A DNA stretch of 64,000 nt from an uncultured Tateyamaria sp. (GCF_947497045.1 NZ_CANMEU010000003.1:62001-126000), one strand, 5' to 3'; numbered from the stretch's first letter, positions 1 to 8,803 are shown. Notes: generated from the sequence alone by a model not told the origin. Program-made: numbers and translations.

Positions 1-100
1 TCCGGCTGCCTATTACAACCTTGTGAAAAACGCGCCCGCCCGTGTGTCCCGCCAGGGCAAGCAATTGGACAAGGTCTTGCGTGCCTTGCAAATCGATTAA
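1..100 (+). CDS. tolC: C-terminal end of TolC-family outer membrane protein (partial)
   Basis: Only the last 32 codons are inside the window, reading in frame from base 2 to a TAA at 98-100. The tail (AAYYNLVKNAPARVSRQGK, then LDKVLRALQID) matches by memory the C-terminal end of type I secretion outer membrane proteins of the TolC family in Rhodobacteraceae. There tolC commonly lies just before a DUF2497/PopZ gene, as here. TolC forms the outer membrane exit duct for type I secretion and drug efflux. The call rests on a short tail plus gene order, so it is moderately secure. Confidence 0.6.
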   Translation, partial: PAAYYNLVKNAPARVSRQGKQLDKVLRALQID

Positions 101-174
101 GGTTTTCAGCACAGTGTTGTGCGACTCTTTCAGGGCAGCTAGACTGCACCCCGAGGCTGAGAGTGGTACAAAAA

Positions 175-1104
175 ATGTCTGATCCAATGACCAACACCGA
201 GGTGGAGGACGTTCTGGCGTCTATCCGTCGTCTGGTATCTGACGACAAACGCCCCGAATCTGCGCCGACCGAGAAACCGGTCGCTGACCGGCTGGTGCTG
301 ACCCCATCGCTGCGCGTGATGGAGGATGACCCGGTTGATGACAACGCTGAGGCTGAGGTTGAAGCGGAGCAGGTCGAAGAGGTGGAGTTTGCCTCTGATG
401 ACGAGGATCAGGCATCAGATCAAGCGTCACAAGATGTGATTGCAGAAGCAGAGGACGATCTGATTGCCGATGAGGATTGGGCGGAGACGATGCCCAAGCT
501 TGATGAACTCGAAGATCCCGATCGTAACGAGCCCGACATCGAAACGCCTCACACACATGATGAGGCCCCCTTCGTGCATGTGGAGGCCGAGGACGATGTG
601 TGGCCGATTGCGGACGGGGCAGCGAACATGCCCGATCCGTCGCCGCAAGAGCATGCAGACGTTGTTGATGTTGAGCTTGAGCCTGAAATACAGGCCACAG
701 CCCCTGAGGCCGAGCCTGCTACCGACCATGCGCAAAGCCTGAGTGACAAGATTGCCGCCCTTGAGACGTTGATCGGTGGGCGCGATGATGAGTTTGAGCC
801 GGATGATCCCGGCACAGATGATTATGCAGGCACGCAGGCACCTGCGATGGAATGGGAAGACGCCGAAGAGCCCCCCGTGCACGCCGCATTTGCGGAAGCG
901 CCCAAGGCACCCGCCAAGGATGATCAGGCCCCGTTGTTTTCCAGCGAAGATGATCTGCTGGACGAGGATGCGCTGCGCGAACTGGTCAGCGATATCGTGC
1001 GCGAGGAATTGCAGGGCGCATTGGGCGAACGGATCACGCGCAACGTGCGCAAACTGGTGCGCCGTGAAATCCATCGCGCGCTCGCCGCGCAAGAGTTGGA
1101 ATGA
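175..1104 (+). CDS. PopZ-like / DUF2497 family protein
   Basis: This 309-residue protein has the two conserved ends of the PopZ/DUF2497 family. The N-terminal helix carries the signature EVEDVLASIRRLVSDD (about residues 7-22). The C-terminal 50 residues are helical and charged (DALRELVSDIVREELQG and the following segment to the end). Between them lie about 220 residues that are very rich in Asp, Glu, Pro and Ala and look disordered. In Caulobacter, PopZ uses the same plan (N-terminal partner-binding helix, acidic linker, C-terminal oligomerisation helices) to organise the cell pole. I chose the ATG at 175 because the family starts there; an in-frame GTG lies at 163. Its position after tolC is the usual one. 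Confidence 0.8.
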   Translation: MSDPMTNTEVEDVLASIRRLVSDDKRPESAPTEKPVADRLVLTPSLRVMEDDPVDDNAEAEVEAEQVEEVEFASDDEDQASDQASQDVIAEAEDDLIADEDWAETMPKLDELEDPDRNEPDIETPHTHDEAPFVHVEAEDDVWPIADGAANMPDPSPQEHADVVDVELEPEIQATAPEAEPATDHAQSLSDKIAALETLIGGRDDEFEPDDPGTDDYAGTQAPAMEWEDAEEPPVHAAFAEAPKAPAKDDQAPLFSSEDDLLDEDALRELVSDIVREELQGALGERITRNVRKLVRREIHRALAAQELE

Positions 1105-1142
1105 CGCGGCACCCAGTCCCGGCGGGGTAAGGACGTCCCGCC

Positions 1143-1721
1143 ATGAATACGCCTGCCCATTTGCTGATCGGGGCTGCGGCCTTTGGCCGACCCGCGCACA
1201 ACCGCATTCTGCTTGCCGCTTTCGCGGGTGCAGCATTGCCCGATCTGTCTCTTTACCTGATGGCTGGCGTGGCGCTGTTTGCGCTGAATATCCCGCCGTC
1301 GCGGGTCTTTAACGAGCTGTATTTTTCGGACACGTGGCAAACGGTCTTCGCAATCGACAATTCGTTCATCGTGTGGGGGATACTGCTGGGTGTTGCGCTG
1401 TGGCGCGCCTCGCCCTGGGCCATTGCACTGACGGGGGCCGCGATCCTGCACCTGTGTCTTGATCTGCCCCTGCATCACGACGACGGGCGGCCCCATTTCT
1501 GGCCCGCGACCTCGTGGGTGTTTGAAAGCCCGGTCAGCTATTGGGATCGCACGCAGGGGGCAATGTGGATCGCCCCACTTGAGGCGGCGCTGGCGCTCGG
1601 GGCGGCGATCATCCTGTGGCTGCGCAAACCGCCTGTCTGGGCCGTGATCGCCACGACGGGACTGCTATTTGCAGAGTTCTGGGTTGTGCGACAGTGGTTG
1701 TTCTTCTTCGCAAGCATTTGA
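1143..1721 (+). CDS. Integral membrane protein, YdjM/DUF457-like
   Basis: The 192-residue product has about four hydrophobic segments. It also has His/Asp-rich motifs typical of the YdjM-like membrane-bound metal-dependent hydrolase group: NTPAHLLIGAA at the N-terminus, ALPDLSLY near residue 31, and HLCLDLPLHHDDGRPHFWP near residue 103. Rhodobacteraceae homologues are often labelled cobalamin biosynthesis CobQ, which the sequence does not support because no glutamine amidotransferase motif is visible. It starts 38 bases after popZ on the same strand and may be cotranscribed. No substrate can be inferred. Confidence 0.65.
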   Translation: MNTPAHLLIGAAAFGRPAHNRILLAAFAGAALPDLSLYLMAGVALFALNIPPSRVFNELYFSDTWQTVFAIDNSFIVWGILLGVALWRASPWAIALTGAAILHLCLDLPLHHDDGRPHFWPATSWVFESPVSYWDRTQGAMWIAPLEAALALGAAIILWLRKPPVWAVIATTGLLFAEFWVVRQWLFFFASI

Positions 1722-1729
1722 TAAAAAAA

Positions 1730-1760
1730 GAAAACGCGCCCGGCAGAGGGGCGCGTTTTC
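1730..1760. terminator. Bidirectional intrinsic terminator
   Basis: A perfect 12-bp stem (GAAAACGCGCCC, 1730-1741, with GGGCGCGTTTTC, 1749-1760) encloses a 7-base loop between two convergent genes. On the minus strand the hairpin runs into a long T tract (complement of the A run at 1723-1729), so it is strongest for the DUF6280 gene. On the plus strand the T run is part of the stem. Confidence 0.85.
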
Positions 1761-1788
1761 CTTAGCAGCGTTTGATAAGGTCTTGGGA

Positions 1789-2109
1789 TCAGGCGGCCTC
1801 TGCCTGTTGTGCGGCGTTGCGACGCTCGGACTCTTCGCGGCTGAGTGCCACCGATGTCCGGACACCTTTGCCCACGAATTCCATCAGCCCCGATACGACC
1901 CGCTCGTTTGGGTCGATGCCTGCGCAGCTCAACACTTCGCGCCCATCGCGCGAGCGTGCCCAACGGGCGATCTGCTCAGGACCATTGCCATATTTCTTGT
2001 CGTCTGCAATGGCATCATCCAATGCGGCCAGTACAACGGCTGCAAACAGTTTACGTGCACGGTTGCCTTGTTCGTTGTTAAAGGCCGTTCCGTCAACGAA
2101 ATCTTTCAT
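1789..2109 (-). CDS. DUF6280 family protein
   Basis: This 106-residue soluble protein (MKDFVDGTAFNNEQGNRAR at the start) matches, from memory, a small family that is almost invariant in Rhodobacterales and classed as DUF6280. There is no signal peptide or membrane segment. A conserved core surrounds KKYGNGPEQIARWARSRDGR (residues 39-58), and the tail is Ala- and Glu-rich. The ATG at 2109 is preceded by AAGGAAGGA, a good ribosome binding site. It is monocistronic, ends in a strong terminator, and is divergent from efp. The function is not known to me. Confidence 0.75.
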   Translation of the reverse strand: MKDFVDGTAFNNEQGNRARKLFAAVVLAALDDAIADDKKYGNGPEQIARWARSRDGREVLSCAGIDPNERVVSGLMEFVGKGVRTSVALSREESERRNAAQQAEAA

Positions 2110-2328
2110 TCGTCGTCCTTCCTTTATTCTTGCTCTTGTGTTTTCGGCGTGAGGCTCGTTATGGCCTATCCATAGCGATTCGGATACCCTGTATTCGCAT
2201 AGCCCCCTTGCATTTTATGCATATCTTTCTGCGGGTGCAGCACTGTATCTGGTTGCCTTGCCGCGTGCCCATTCCCCAGATATAGGAGGCATCAATCTTT
2301 CATCAACCTTTTGTCATGGTTTTGCCAC

Positions 2329-2892
2329 ATGCCTAAAATTAACGGAAACGAGATTCGCCCCGGAAACGTGCTTGAGCATAATGACGGGCTATGGGCCGCC
2401 GTAAAGGTAGACCATGTCAAACCCGGCAAGGGCGGTGCCTTTGCTCAGGTCGAGCTGCGCAACCTGCGCAACGGCTCAAAACTCAACGAACGCTTTCGCA
2501 GCGCCGACAAGGTCGAGCGTGTGCGCCTTGAGCAGAAGGATCAGCAATTCCTGTATGAAAACGATGGGATGCTGGTGTTCATGGACTCTGACACTTACGA
2601 GCAGATCGAGCTGTCGGCCGAGATTCTGGGCGAACGCCGCCCGTTTTTGCAGGACGGTATGACCATCCAGGTCGAGTTTTATGAGGACGAAGCCCTAAGC
2701 GCGTCGCTGCCCCAGAAGGTCGTGTGCAAGATTGTCGAAACCGAGCCTGTCGTCAAAGGCCAGACGGCCGCCAACTCGTTCAAGCCTGCCGTGCTCGACA
2801 ACGGGATCAAGGTGATGGTGCCCCCCTTTGTTGGTCAGGACGAGGCCATCGTGGTCAACACTGAAACCATGGAATACGCCGAACGCGCCTGA
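2329..2892 (+). CDS. efp: Elongation factor P
   Basis: The 187-residue product shows the three beta-barrel domains of EF-P, which binds between the ribosomal P and E sites and relieves stalling at consecutive prolines. The modification loop reads VKPGKGGAF, so Lys34 is the expected modification site; a lysine there fits the EpmA-type (lysylation) branch rather than the arginine-rhamnosyl branch. The start ATG at 2329 gives the family-standard [12 protein letters not shown]; an in-frame TTG lies six codons upstream. The 219-base gap to the divergent DUF6280 gene holds its promoter. Confidence 0.95.
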   Translation: MPKINGNEIRPGNVLEHNDGLWAAVKVDHVKPGKGGAFAQVELRNLRNGSKLNERFRSADKVERVRLEQKDQQFLYENDGMLVFMDSDTYEQIELSAEILGERRPFLQDGMTIQVEFYEDEALSASLPQKVVCKIVETEPVVKGQTAANSFKPAVLDNGIKVMVPPFVGQDEAIVVNTETMEYAERA

Positions 2893-2899
2893 CGCTACG

Positions 2900-3658
2900 T
2901 TATCCTGCTGCACCGGGCCAAAGGACACGCGCCTCACCGGCCTGCATCGGGCCTTGCGCGCGATCATAGCGCAGATAGGCGATGGCGGTGTCCCCGGAGC
3001 GGCTGAGCAATGTGCCAGCCGGTTTCCCGTCTGCCACGATGTCCGTGCCCGGCGTGGCCTCCCCCTGCACCTCGACCTGCGCCAGCCCTTTGCGCAGGGT
3101 GGTCTTGTGCTTCATGCGGGCCGTGACCTCCTGGCCGACATAGCAGCCCTTGCGGAAATCCACCCCATTCACCGCCTCGAACCGTGCCTCAAGGATGAAG
3201 GTATCCGGCGTCAATTCGACCCCTGTCTGGGGGATCAGATGGGTCACGCGCAGGGCCGTCCAGTCGATGTCATCGGGCTTGGGCGCGTCATCGCGATAGG
3301 CGCGCCAGCCCATCGCTGCGTGCCGTGGGTCCGCAAACCCATCGGCAGGGACCTCTCCAAGCCCGCGATGCAGGTGCAGCCCGCTGTCTTCAAGGGTCAC
3401 ATCCGCGCGCAGTTTATACATGCTCAACCGGGTGCGCAGCGCCTCGGCCTGAGCCGCGTCCGCATCCAGCAGCACCCCGTCCCGGTCCGCCGCCAGAAAG
3501 AAGTCGGCCAGATACTTGCCCTGCGGTGTCAGCAGCGCGGCATAGACCAACCCCGCATCAACGCCCGCCACATCATTGGTCACCAGCCCTTGCAGGAAAT
3601 CGCGCGTATCCGCCCCCGACAGGCGAAAGATATGGCGATCGGAGTTGGGGGCAGACAT
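2900..3658 (-). CDS. ygfZ: YgfZ/GcvT-family folate-binding protein
   Basis: The 252-residue product carries the YgfZ signature KGCYVGQE (near residue 195), whose cysteine is essential in E. coli YgfZ. It begins with a GcvT-like FRLSGADTRDFLQGLVTND segment. YgfZ-type proteins use folate to support Fe-S cluster enzymes and tRNA modification. I chose the ATG at 3658 (MSAPNSD); another in-frame ATG six codons upstream (3676) has an equally good AAGGAAG, so the start is uncertain by six residues. The stop is 8 bases from the convergent efp stop, and the gene is divergent from the glycosyltransferase at 3729. Confidence 0.85.
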   Translation of the reverse strand: MSAPNSDRHIFRLSGADTRDFLQGLVTNDVAGVDAGLVYAALLTPQGKYLADFFLAADRDGVLLDADAAQAEALRTRLSMYKLRADVTLEDSGLHLHRGLGEVPADGFADPRHAAMGWRAYRDDAPKPDDIDWTALRVTHLIPQTGVELTPDTFILEARFEAVNGVDFRKGCYVGQEVTARMKHKTTLRKGLAQVEVQGEATPGTDIVADGKPAGTLLSRSGDTAIAYLRYDRAQGPMQAGEARVLWPGAAG

Positions 3659-3728
3659 CAGGGCATTCCTTTTCATAAGCTTCCTTTTCATATAGCAGCG
3701 GCCTGCATCTGCAAAAGGGGGGCAGGCC

Positions 3729-4397
3729 GTGCCCGCGCCAATCTCTGTCATCATTCCAACGCTGAACGCCGGGCAGATGCTGCCTGCGTGCCTGCATGCG
3801 CTGATGGAGGGGGTCGAAGCCGGATTGATCGCAGAACTGATTGTGAGTGACGGCGGGTCGAGCGATGAGACATGCGCGTTGGCGGATGCGTGGGGTGCGA
3901 CGGTGATCACGGGGCCAGCCTCGCGCGGGGGGCAGTTGCGGCGCGGTTGCGGTCTGGCCAAGGGTGATTGGTTGTTGGTGGTCCATGCGGACACGGTACT
4001 GGCACCGGGTTGGACCACGGCTGTCGCGACCCATCTCGGGGCTGCCACACCTGCATATTTCAAGCTGTGCTTTGATCGGGGCGGGCGTTTTGTGGCCGCG
4101 TGGGCGAACCTGCGCGCGCGGGTGTTTCAACTGCCCTACGGCGATCAGGGCTTGCTGATCCGGCGCACACTTTATGCCCATGTGGGCGGATACCCCGATA
4201 TCGCACTGATGGAGGATGTTGCCCTGGCCCGCCGCCTCAAAGGCCAATTGGTCGCGCTGGACGGCGTGGCCGTCACCAGTGCGGCAAAGTACCACCAGCA
4301 GGGGTGGGTGCGGCGCGGGGCGCGCAATCTCTGGACCCTTGTGCGCTATTTTGCAGGTACGGATGTCGAGGTCTTGGCGCGCGCCTATCGCAGATAG
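3729..4397 (+). CDS. Family 2 glycosyltransferase (TIGR04283-like)
   Basis: The 222-residue protein begins with the GT2 nucleotide-sugar motif ISVIIPTLNAGQ, followed by ELIVSDGGSSDET and the metal-binding HADT (DxD position) near residue 85. LMEDVALARRL near residue 161 is the usual ED acid/base element. Length and motif spacing resemble the TIGR04283 group, some members of which were linked to arsenosugar biosynthesis, but no arsenic gene is nearby, so the substrate is unknown. The start is a GTG, the first in-frame start after the divergent ygfZ gene. No transmembrane segment is obvious. Confidence 0.75.
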   Translation: MPAPISVIIPTLNAGQMLPACLHALMEGVEAGLIAELIVSDGGSSDETCALADAWGATVITGPASRGGQLRRGCGLAKGDWLLVVHADTVLAPGWTTAVATHLGAATPAYFKLCFDRGGRFVAAWANLRARVFQLPYGDQGLLIRRTLYAHVGGYPDIALMEDVALARRLKGQLVALDGVAVTSAAKYHQQGWVRRGARNLWTLVRYFAGTDVEVLARAYRR

Positions 4398-4508
4398 AAC
4401 AGTGCGACCGCTTGGCGTGGACACGATCGCAGACGCCCGATTGACGCCGCCCCGGACCGCGTTAGTGTCCGCCCATACCCCACCATCCACCAACCTTCGG
4501 AGAGCGCG

Positions 4509-5717
4509 ATGCCCACCTCCCCAATTGCCCGGCACGGGCGCGACTACCTCGCCATTCCCGGCCCCTCAGTGATGCCCGATGCGGTGTTGCGCGCCATGCA
4601 TCGTGCCGCGCCCAACATCTATGCCGGTGAGTTGGTCGAGATCGCGGCGAGCCTTGTGCCGGACCTGAAAAAAGTGGCCCGCACCGATGGCCATGTGGCC
4701 ATGTATATCGGCAACGGCCACGCCGCATGGGAGGCCGCATTGGCCAACACCATCGCGCCCGGCGCCACTGTTCTGGTGCCCGCCACGGGGCGCTTTGGAC
4801 ACGGGTGGGCGGATATGGCCGAGGGTTTGGGGGCAGAGGTCGAGATCATGGATTTCGGCAAGCGTGCGCCCATGGATATGGACCGCATAGCCGAGGCTTT
4901 GCGCGCCGACACGGCTCACAGGATCAAGGCGGTACTGGGGGTGCATGTGGATACATCCACATCGATCCTGAACGATATCAAGGCCTTGCGCACAGCGCTG
5001 GATGCCACGGATCACCCCGCCTTGCTGATGGCGGACTGCATCGCCTCGCTTGGCTGCGACCAGTTCGAGATGGACGCATGGGGCGTCGATGTGATGGTGG
5101 CGGGCTGCCAAAAGGGGCTGATGGTGCCGCCGGGCATGGCGTTCGTATTCTTCAACGACAAGGCGGAGGCGGTGCGGGCCCAGATGCCCCGCGTCAGCCG
5201 CTATTGGGACTGGACCCCGCGCGCCAACCCGGACGAGTTCTTTATGTATTGGAACGGGACGGCGCCGACGCACCACCTTTATGGTCTGCGCACGGCCCTT
5301 GATATGTTGCACGCCGAAGGGATCGAACAGGTCTGGGCGCGTCACACGGTACTGGCGCGCAGCATCTGGGCGGCCTGCGAGGCGTGGGGGCAGGGTGGGC
5401 CGCTGGAACTCAATGTGACGGATGCCGCCAACCGCAGCACGGCGGTGACGGCGCTGCGCATTGGCTCGCCGCACGGGACGGCCCTGCGCGATTGGGTCGA
5501 ACAGAACCTTGGGCTGACGCTTGGGATCGGCCTTGGCATGGCACCCCCCGGTGATCCGGACTGGCACGGGTTTTTCCGGCTTGGACATATGGGGCACGTG
5601 AACGGGCACATGATCATGGGTCTGTTGGGTGGTATCCAGGCAGGCCTCGGCGCGCTGGATATCCCGCATGGTCAGGGTGCGCTTGATGCAGCTGCGGGCG
5701 TGATTTCGGCAGGCTGA
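4509..5717 (+). CDS. Class V PLP aminotransferase (serine/alanine–glyoxylate type)
   Basis: The 402-residue enzyme fits the fold-type I class V aminotransferases that use glyoxylate as acceptor. The motif GPSVMPDAVLRAM opens the protein, DCIASLGCDQFEMDAWG (near residue 177) supplies the PLP-binding Asp, and GCQKGLMVPPGM places the Schiff-base lysine at Lys202. In methylotrophs and marine roseobacters such enzymes serve serine or alanine–glyoxylate transamination, but no serine-cycle genes flank it, so specificity is open. The start at 4509 follows CGGAGAGCG, an acceptable ribosome binding site. Confidence 0.8.
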   Translation: MPTSPIARHGRDYLAIPGPSVMPDAVLRAMHRAAPNIYAGELVEIAASLVPDLKKVARTDGHVAMYIGNGHAAWEAALANTIAPGATVLVPATGRFGHGWADMAEGLGAEVEIMDFGKRAPMDMDRIAEALRADTAHRIKAVLGVHVDTSTSILNDIKALRTALDATDHPALLMADCIASLGCDQFEMDAWGVDVMVAGCQKGLMVPPGMAFVFFNDKAEAVRAQMPRVSRYWDWTPRANPDEFFMYWNGTAPTHHLYGLRTALDMLHAEGIEQVWARHTVLARSIWAACEAWGQGGPLELNVTDAANRSTAVTALRIGSPHGTALRDWVEQNLGLTLGIGLGMAPPGDPDWHGFFRLGHMGHVNGHMIMGLLGGIQAGLGALDIPHGQGALDAAAGVISAG

Positions 5718-5724
5718 GGTCGCC

Positions 5725-5943
5725 TCAGATCTGTTTGCCGCGCCGGATCGAGGCGGCGTGGCGCTCAGCCGCCCACACATGCAGGCGCGACATCAGGTGG
5801 TTCAGCCCAAGGGCCAGCAGGCCCGCGGCGATCAGCCCCCAGATGGCCCAGATCATCACTAGAATCCACGTGATGTTCACCCCGAACATTACGATACAGG
5901 CATTGGTGTAATTGGGCGCGCGGCCTCTTTGATCGTCGTTCAT
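5725..5943 (-). CDS. Small membrane protein of unknown function
   Basis: The 72-residue product (MNDDQRGRAPNYTNACIVMF at the start) has two closely spaced hydrophobic stretches (about residues 15-45) and a basic C-terminus, suggesting a small inner membrane protein with a short hairpin. I chose the ATG at 5943; the longer in-frame version adds six residues. It ends 7 bases from the convergent aminotransferase stop and follows the hisC-like gene on the same strand by about 56 bases, so it may be the last gene of that transcript. I do not recognise the family. Confidence 0.55.
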   Translation of the reverse strand: MNDDQRGRAPNYTNACIVMFGVNITWILVMIWAIWGLIAAGLLALGLNHLMSRLHVWAAERHAASIRRGKQI

Positions 5944-5999
5944 GGCACCCTCGAAAGCCAACCGGAACGCAGCCAGCCTAGCGCGGACGCGGCCTCACG

Positions 6000-7103
6000 T
6001 CAGCCCCCGTTTGCATCACGAAGGGCTGATGGCAGCGCGGCGGCGAAGGCGGCCATTTCCGCCGGGCCGCCACAACTGACGCGGATGCAGCGGTTTTGTG
6101 GGGCCGCGAAAGGCATCCGCACAAAGATACCGCGCGCAATCAACCCCTCCAGCACCGCCTTGGCGAAGGTGCCGTCCTTGCCGCAATCGATGGCCACGAA
6201 ATTGGTGGCCGACGGCACGGTGGTCAGCCCGCATTGTGCGGCGATTTCGGTAATGCGGGCGCGCGAGGCTGCAATCTTTACCAGCACGTCCTCCACATGG
6301 GTCTGATCGGCCAGCGCGGCCAACGCACCCGCCTGTGCACTGCGGTTCATTCCAAAATGGTTGCGCACCTTGTTGAACGCATCAATCAAAGGGGCGGCCC
6401 CGATCGCATAGCCGACCCGCGCGCCCGCCATGCCATAGACCTTGGAAAAGGTGCGCATTCGGATCACGCGCGGATCATCGGGGGCGATGTCGGGGGCCGT
6501 GCCGTCAGGCGCACAGTCCACATAGGCCTCATCCAGCACCAGTATCGTGCCCTCTGGCAATGTGTCGAGCGCGGCGTGCAACATCGCCCCGTCATGCCAC
6601 GTGCCCATCGGATTGTCGGGATTGGCAAGATAGACCAGCTTGGCGTTCACCTCTGCCGCCTTGGCAAACAGGGCTGTGGGGTCTTCGTGATCATCGCGGT
6701 AGGGCACCTTGTGCAACACGCCGCCATAGCCGGCCACATGGTAGTTGAAGGTCGGATAGGCGCCGTCAGATGTCACCACGGGATCGCCCTCGGACACGAA
6801 CAGGCGCACCAGATAGCCGAGCAATCCGTCGATGCCTTCGCCCACCATGATATGGGCCGGGTCGATCCCGTGATGGGCCGCCAAGGCCGTGCGCAATGCG
6901 TGATTTTCTGGATCGCCATATTGCCACTGTGCGGTCGCGGCCATTGCGGTCAGCGCCTTGGGGGATGGGCCAAAGGTGCTCTCGTTCGCGCCAAGGCGGG
7001 CGTCGAATGCGGCACCCCGGGCGCGTTCCTGCGTTTCAGGGCCCACAAAAGGCACGGTCGAGGGCAGCGAGGCGGCAAGCGGGGTGAGGCGAAGATCTGT
7101 CAT
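6000..7103 (-). CDS. HisC-like PLP aminotransferase (class I/II)
   Basis: The 367-residue protein follows the histidinol-phosphate aminotransferase pattern: GANESTFGPSP (38-48), NPDNPMGT (161-168), DEAYVDC (191-197), SKVYGMAGARVGYAIG with the PLP lysine at Lys221, and a C-terminal CIRVSCG with the carboxylate-binding arginine. HisC converts imidazole-acetol phosphate and glutamate to histidinol phosphate; paralogues act on aromatic or other amino acids. No other his gene is in the window, so it could be a paralogue rather than the pathway enzyme. It is divergent from the small Tat-like gene at 7202. Confidence 0.75.
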   Translation of the reverse strand: MTDLRLTPLAASLPSTVPFVGPETQERARGAAFDARLGANESTFGPSPKALTAMAATAQWQYGDPENHALRTALAAHHGIDPAHIMVGEGIDGLLGYLVRLFVSEGDPVVTSDGAYPTFNYHVAGYGGVLHKVPYRDDHEDPTALFAKAAEVNAKLVYLANPDNPMGTWHDGAMLHAALDTLPEGTILVLDEAYVDCAPDGTAPDIAPDDPRVIRMRTFSKVYGMAGARVGYAIGAAPLIDAFNKVRNHFGMNRSAQAGALAALADQTHVEDVLVKIAASRARITEIAAQCGLTTVPSATNFVAIDCGKDGTFAKAVLEGLIARGIFVRMPFAAPQNRCIRVSCGGPAEMAAFAAALPSALRDANGG

Positions 7104-7201
7104 CGCTCAGGGGTAGCGCGGCCCGCACACAGGGGCAAGGATTTGGGGTCTCGCTTGTCAGCCCCTATATTGAGAACCGTTCGCAACTGGAGGGTAGCAG
7201 C

Positions 7202-7369
7202 ATGACTGAACTGACACGACGGGGATTTCTGGCAACCGCTGCGGCGGCGGGGACGGTGCGGGCGCTGCCCATTGTGGCCATGCGGGCGTCTGGTGGGCGG
7301 CGCATCCTCGCGCTGGTCTATGACAAAGGGCTGGGAATGATGCGCGCGGTTGAACGCATCGTGCCCTGA
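7202..7369 (+). CDS. 55-residue Tat-signal-like small protein
   Basis: A 56-codon frame encodes MTELTRRGFLATAAAAG, a twin-arginine motif (RRGFLA) with a short hydrophobic stretch, followed by about 38 residues that end in GLGMMRAVERIVP. A GGAGGG ribosome binding site (about 7190-7195) lies 6 bases upstream. Frame, start, ribosome binding site and codon use look like a real gene, and I recall similar short Tat-labelled proteins next to aminotransferases in roseobacters. There is almost no mature domain after the signal, so it may act as a small membrane or exported peptide. Function is unknown. Confidence 0.6.
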   Translation: MTELTRRGFLATAAAAGTVRALPIVAMRASGGRRILALVYDKGLGMMRAVERIVP

Positions 7370-7432
7370 CATTCCACTGGCGCGGGGCTGCGCGATGCGC
7401 TTGGATGGGCCAAACCCCGCAAGGAGCGCCCC

Positions 7433-8230
7433 ATGTCCGACACCCCCCGCGTCACCGTTTCATATGACAATCACATCGCCCATGTGCGCCTGACCCGGCC
7501 TGACAAGATGAACGCGGTGGATCAGGCCATGATCGACGCGGTGATCGCGGCGGGGCTCGAGGTGGCGGCCTCGGACGCGCGGGTCTGTGTGATCTCGGGT
7601 GAGGGCAAAGGGTTCTGCGCCGGGATCGACGTTGGCGGTCTCGGTGCGATGCTGGGGCAGGACCCGAATGATCTGCTGATGCCACGCACCCACGGGGCGG
7701 GCACGACGAACCAGTGGCAAGAGGTGGCGATGGTCTGGACCCGCGTGCCCGTCCCGGTGATCGCCGCCATCCACGGGGTCTGTTACGGGGCCGGGCTGCA
7801 ACTGGCCCTTGGGGCGGACATTCGGATCGCGGCACCTGATGCGAAACTGGCCGTGATGGAGATGAAATGGGGCATCGTGCCCGACATGGGTGGCATGGTG
7901 TTGCTGCCACGGCTCGTGCGCTCGGACGTGTTGCGCAAGCTGACCTATACGGGCACGCCCATCAGCGCGGCGCAGGCCGAGGCGTGGGGGCTCGTGACGG
8001 AATGCGCCGATGATCCGCTGGCGGCCGCGATGGAACTGGCCGAAAGCCTGGCGCTGAAATCGCCGTCTGCTTTGCGCGCTGCCAAGGCGCTGATCGGCGT
8101 GGCCGAAACCGAGGGCGCATCCGCTGTGTTGTTGGAGGAAAGCCGGGTGCAGGCCGACCTGATGGGCAAGCCGCACCAAATGGAAGTGGTTGCAGCAACG
8201 CTACAAAGGCGCACTCCTAATTTTGGATAA
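7433..8230 (+). CDS. Enoyl-CoA hydratase/isomerase family protein
   Basis: The 265-residue crotonase-fold protein has HVRLTRPDKMNAVDQAM (about 18-34), the oxyanion-hole segment GKGFCAGIDV (about 62-71), and the second oxyanion segment AAIHGVCYGAGLQLALGADIRIA (from about residue 108). At the position where hydratases carry a second glutamate it reads VMEMKWGIVPDMGG, which keeps Glu and the D of dehydratase/isomerase-type members. The family handles acyl-CoA thioesters in beta-oxidation and related pathways. No other acyl-CoA gene is adjacent, so the substrate is undetermined. AAGGAG lies just before the ATG. Confidence 0.85.
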   Translation: MSDTPRVTVSYDNHIAHVRLTRPDKMNAVDQAMIDAVIAAGLEVAASDARVCVISGEGKGFCAGIDVGGLGAMLGQDPNDLLMPRTHGAGTTNQWQEVAMVWTRVPVPVIAAIHGVCYGAGLQLALGADIRIAAPDAKLAVMEMKWGIVPDMGGMVLLPRLVRSDVLRKLTYTGTPISAAQAEAWGLVTECADDPLAAAMELAESLALKSPSALRAAKALIGVAETEGASAVLLEESRVQADLMGKPHQMEVVAATLQRRTPNFG

Positions 8231-8278
8231 GATATATTTTTGAATCAGATGCTTGCGGCTCGATGTTAAGGTATCACA

Positions 8279-8803
8279 TCATCCAATATCAGACACCGCC
8301 ACCAAGCCTAACTTGCGCGCCCCTGCGATGGACAACGTACTGCTTTGCAATCCTTTGTCGCGCTGATAACGACCAATCGCAGCGGTCGTGCGCCCGTCAA
8401 TCTCGCCACTGATGGGGCCCTTATAGTACCCTCGCGCTTCAAGAGCGCGTTGCACCGAGGCGATGAATTCCGGCGTGATGTCAGCGGCGCACAGGATCTC
8501 ATACCAGCTTTCGCGGCGGGGTTGGACGACGACCTGCTGCTCTTCGGATTTGTAGATCGGCGGGGCCTGCACGCGCCCGTCGCTGCTGATCTGAGCAGGC
8601 TGCAACAGGATGGTGCGGGTTTCGGTCTGGACGATGGCGGGTGTGACGGTCTTGCCCCAACAGGTGCCGGGGGCCGCACCGGGCGGGGCCGTGGCCAGCG
8701 AAATGGGATCAATATTGGCCGCTGACGAGACGGTCGCGTTCTCAGCGCAGCCCATCAGGGCGATGCTGGCACCAACGGCGCATAGCAGGGGAGGCAATCG
8801 CAT
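8279..8803 (-). CDS. Lipoprotein with C-terminal peptidoglycan-binding domain
   Basis: The 174-residue protein starts with a lipoprotein signal ending in LMGC, placing the lipidated cysteine at Cys19. The C-terminal third (FIASVQRALEARGYYKGPI, then EIDGRTTAAIGRYQRDKGL) is a peptidoglycan-binding domain type 1, with the usual L..GYY.G..G.ID..T..A...YQ pattern. The central part is a linker of unknown role. The predicted location is an outer or inner membrane lipoprotein tethered to the cell wall. It is convergent with the crotonase gene. It is one of four such domains in this window. Confidence 0.8.
   Translation of the reverse strand: MRLPPLLCAVGASIALMGCAENATVSSAANIDPISLATAPPGAAPGTCWGKTVTPAIVQTETRTILLQPAQISSDGRVQAPPIYKSEEQQVVVQPRRESWYEILCAADITPEFIASVQRALEARGYYKGPISGEIDGRTTAAIGRYQRDKGLQSSTLSIAGARKLGLVAVSDIG

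Noticed and set aside
427-1236. Long minus-strand open frame over the popZ-like gene
   Set aside because: It is the shadow of a GC-rich, acidic coding sequence; the plus-strand frame has the family signatures and this one has none.
4566-5780. 404-residue minus-strand open frame over the class V aminotransferase
   Set aside because: Rich in His, Arg and Pro as expected of an antisense frame in GC-rich DNA, with no recognisable domain; the plus strand encodes a clear PLP enzyme.
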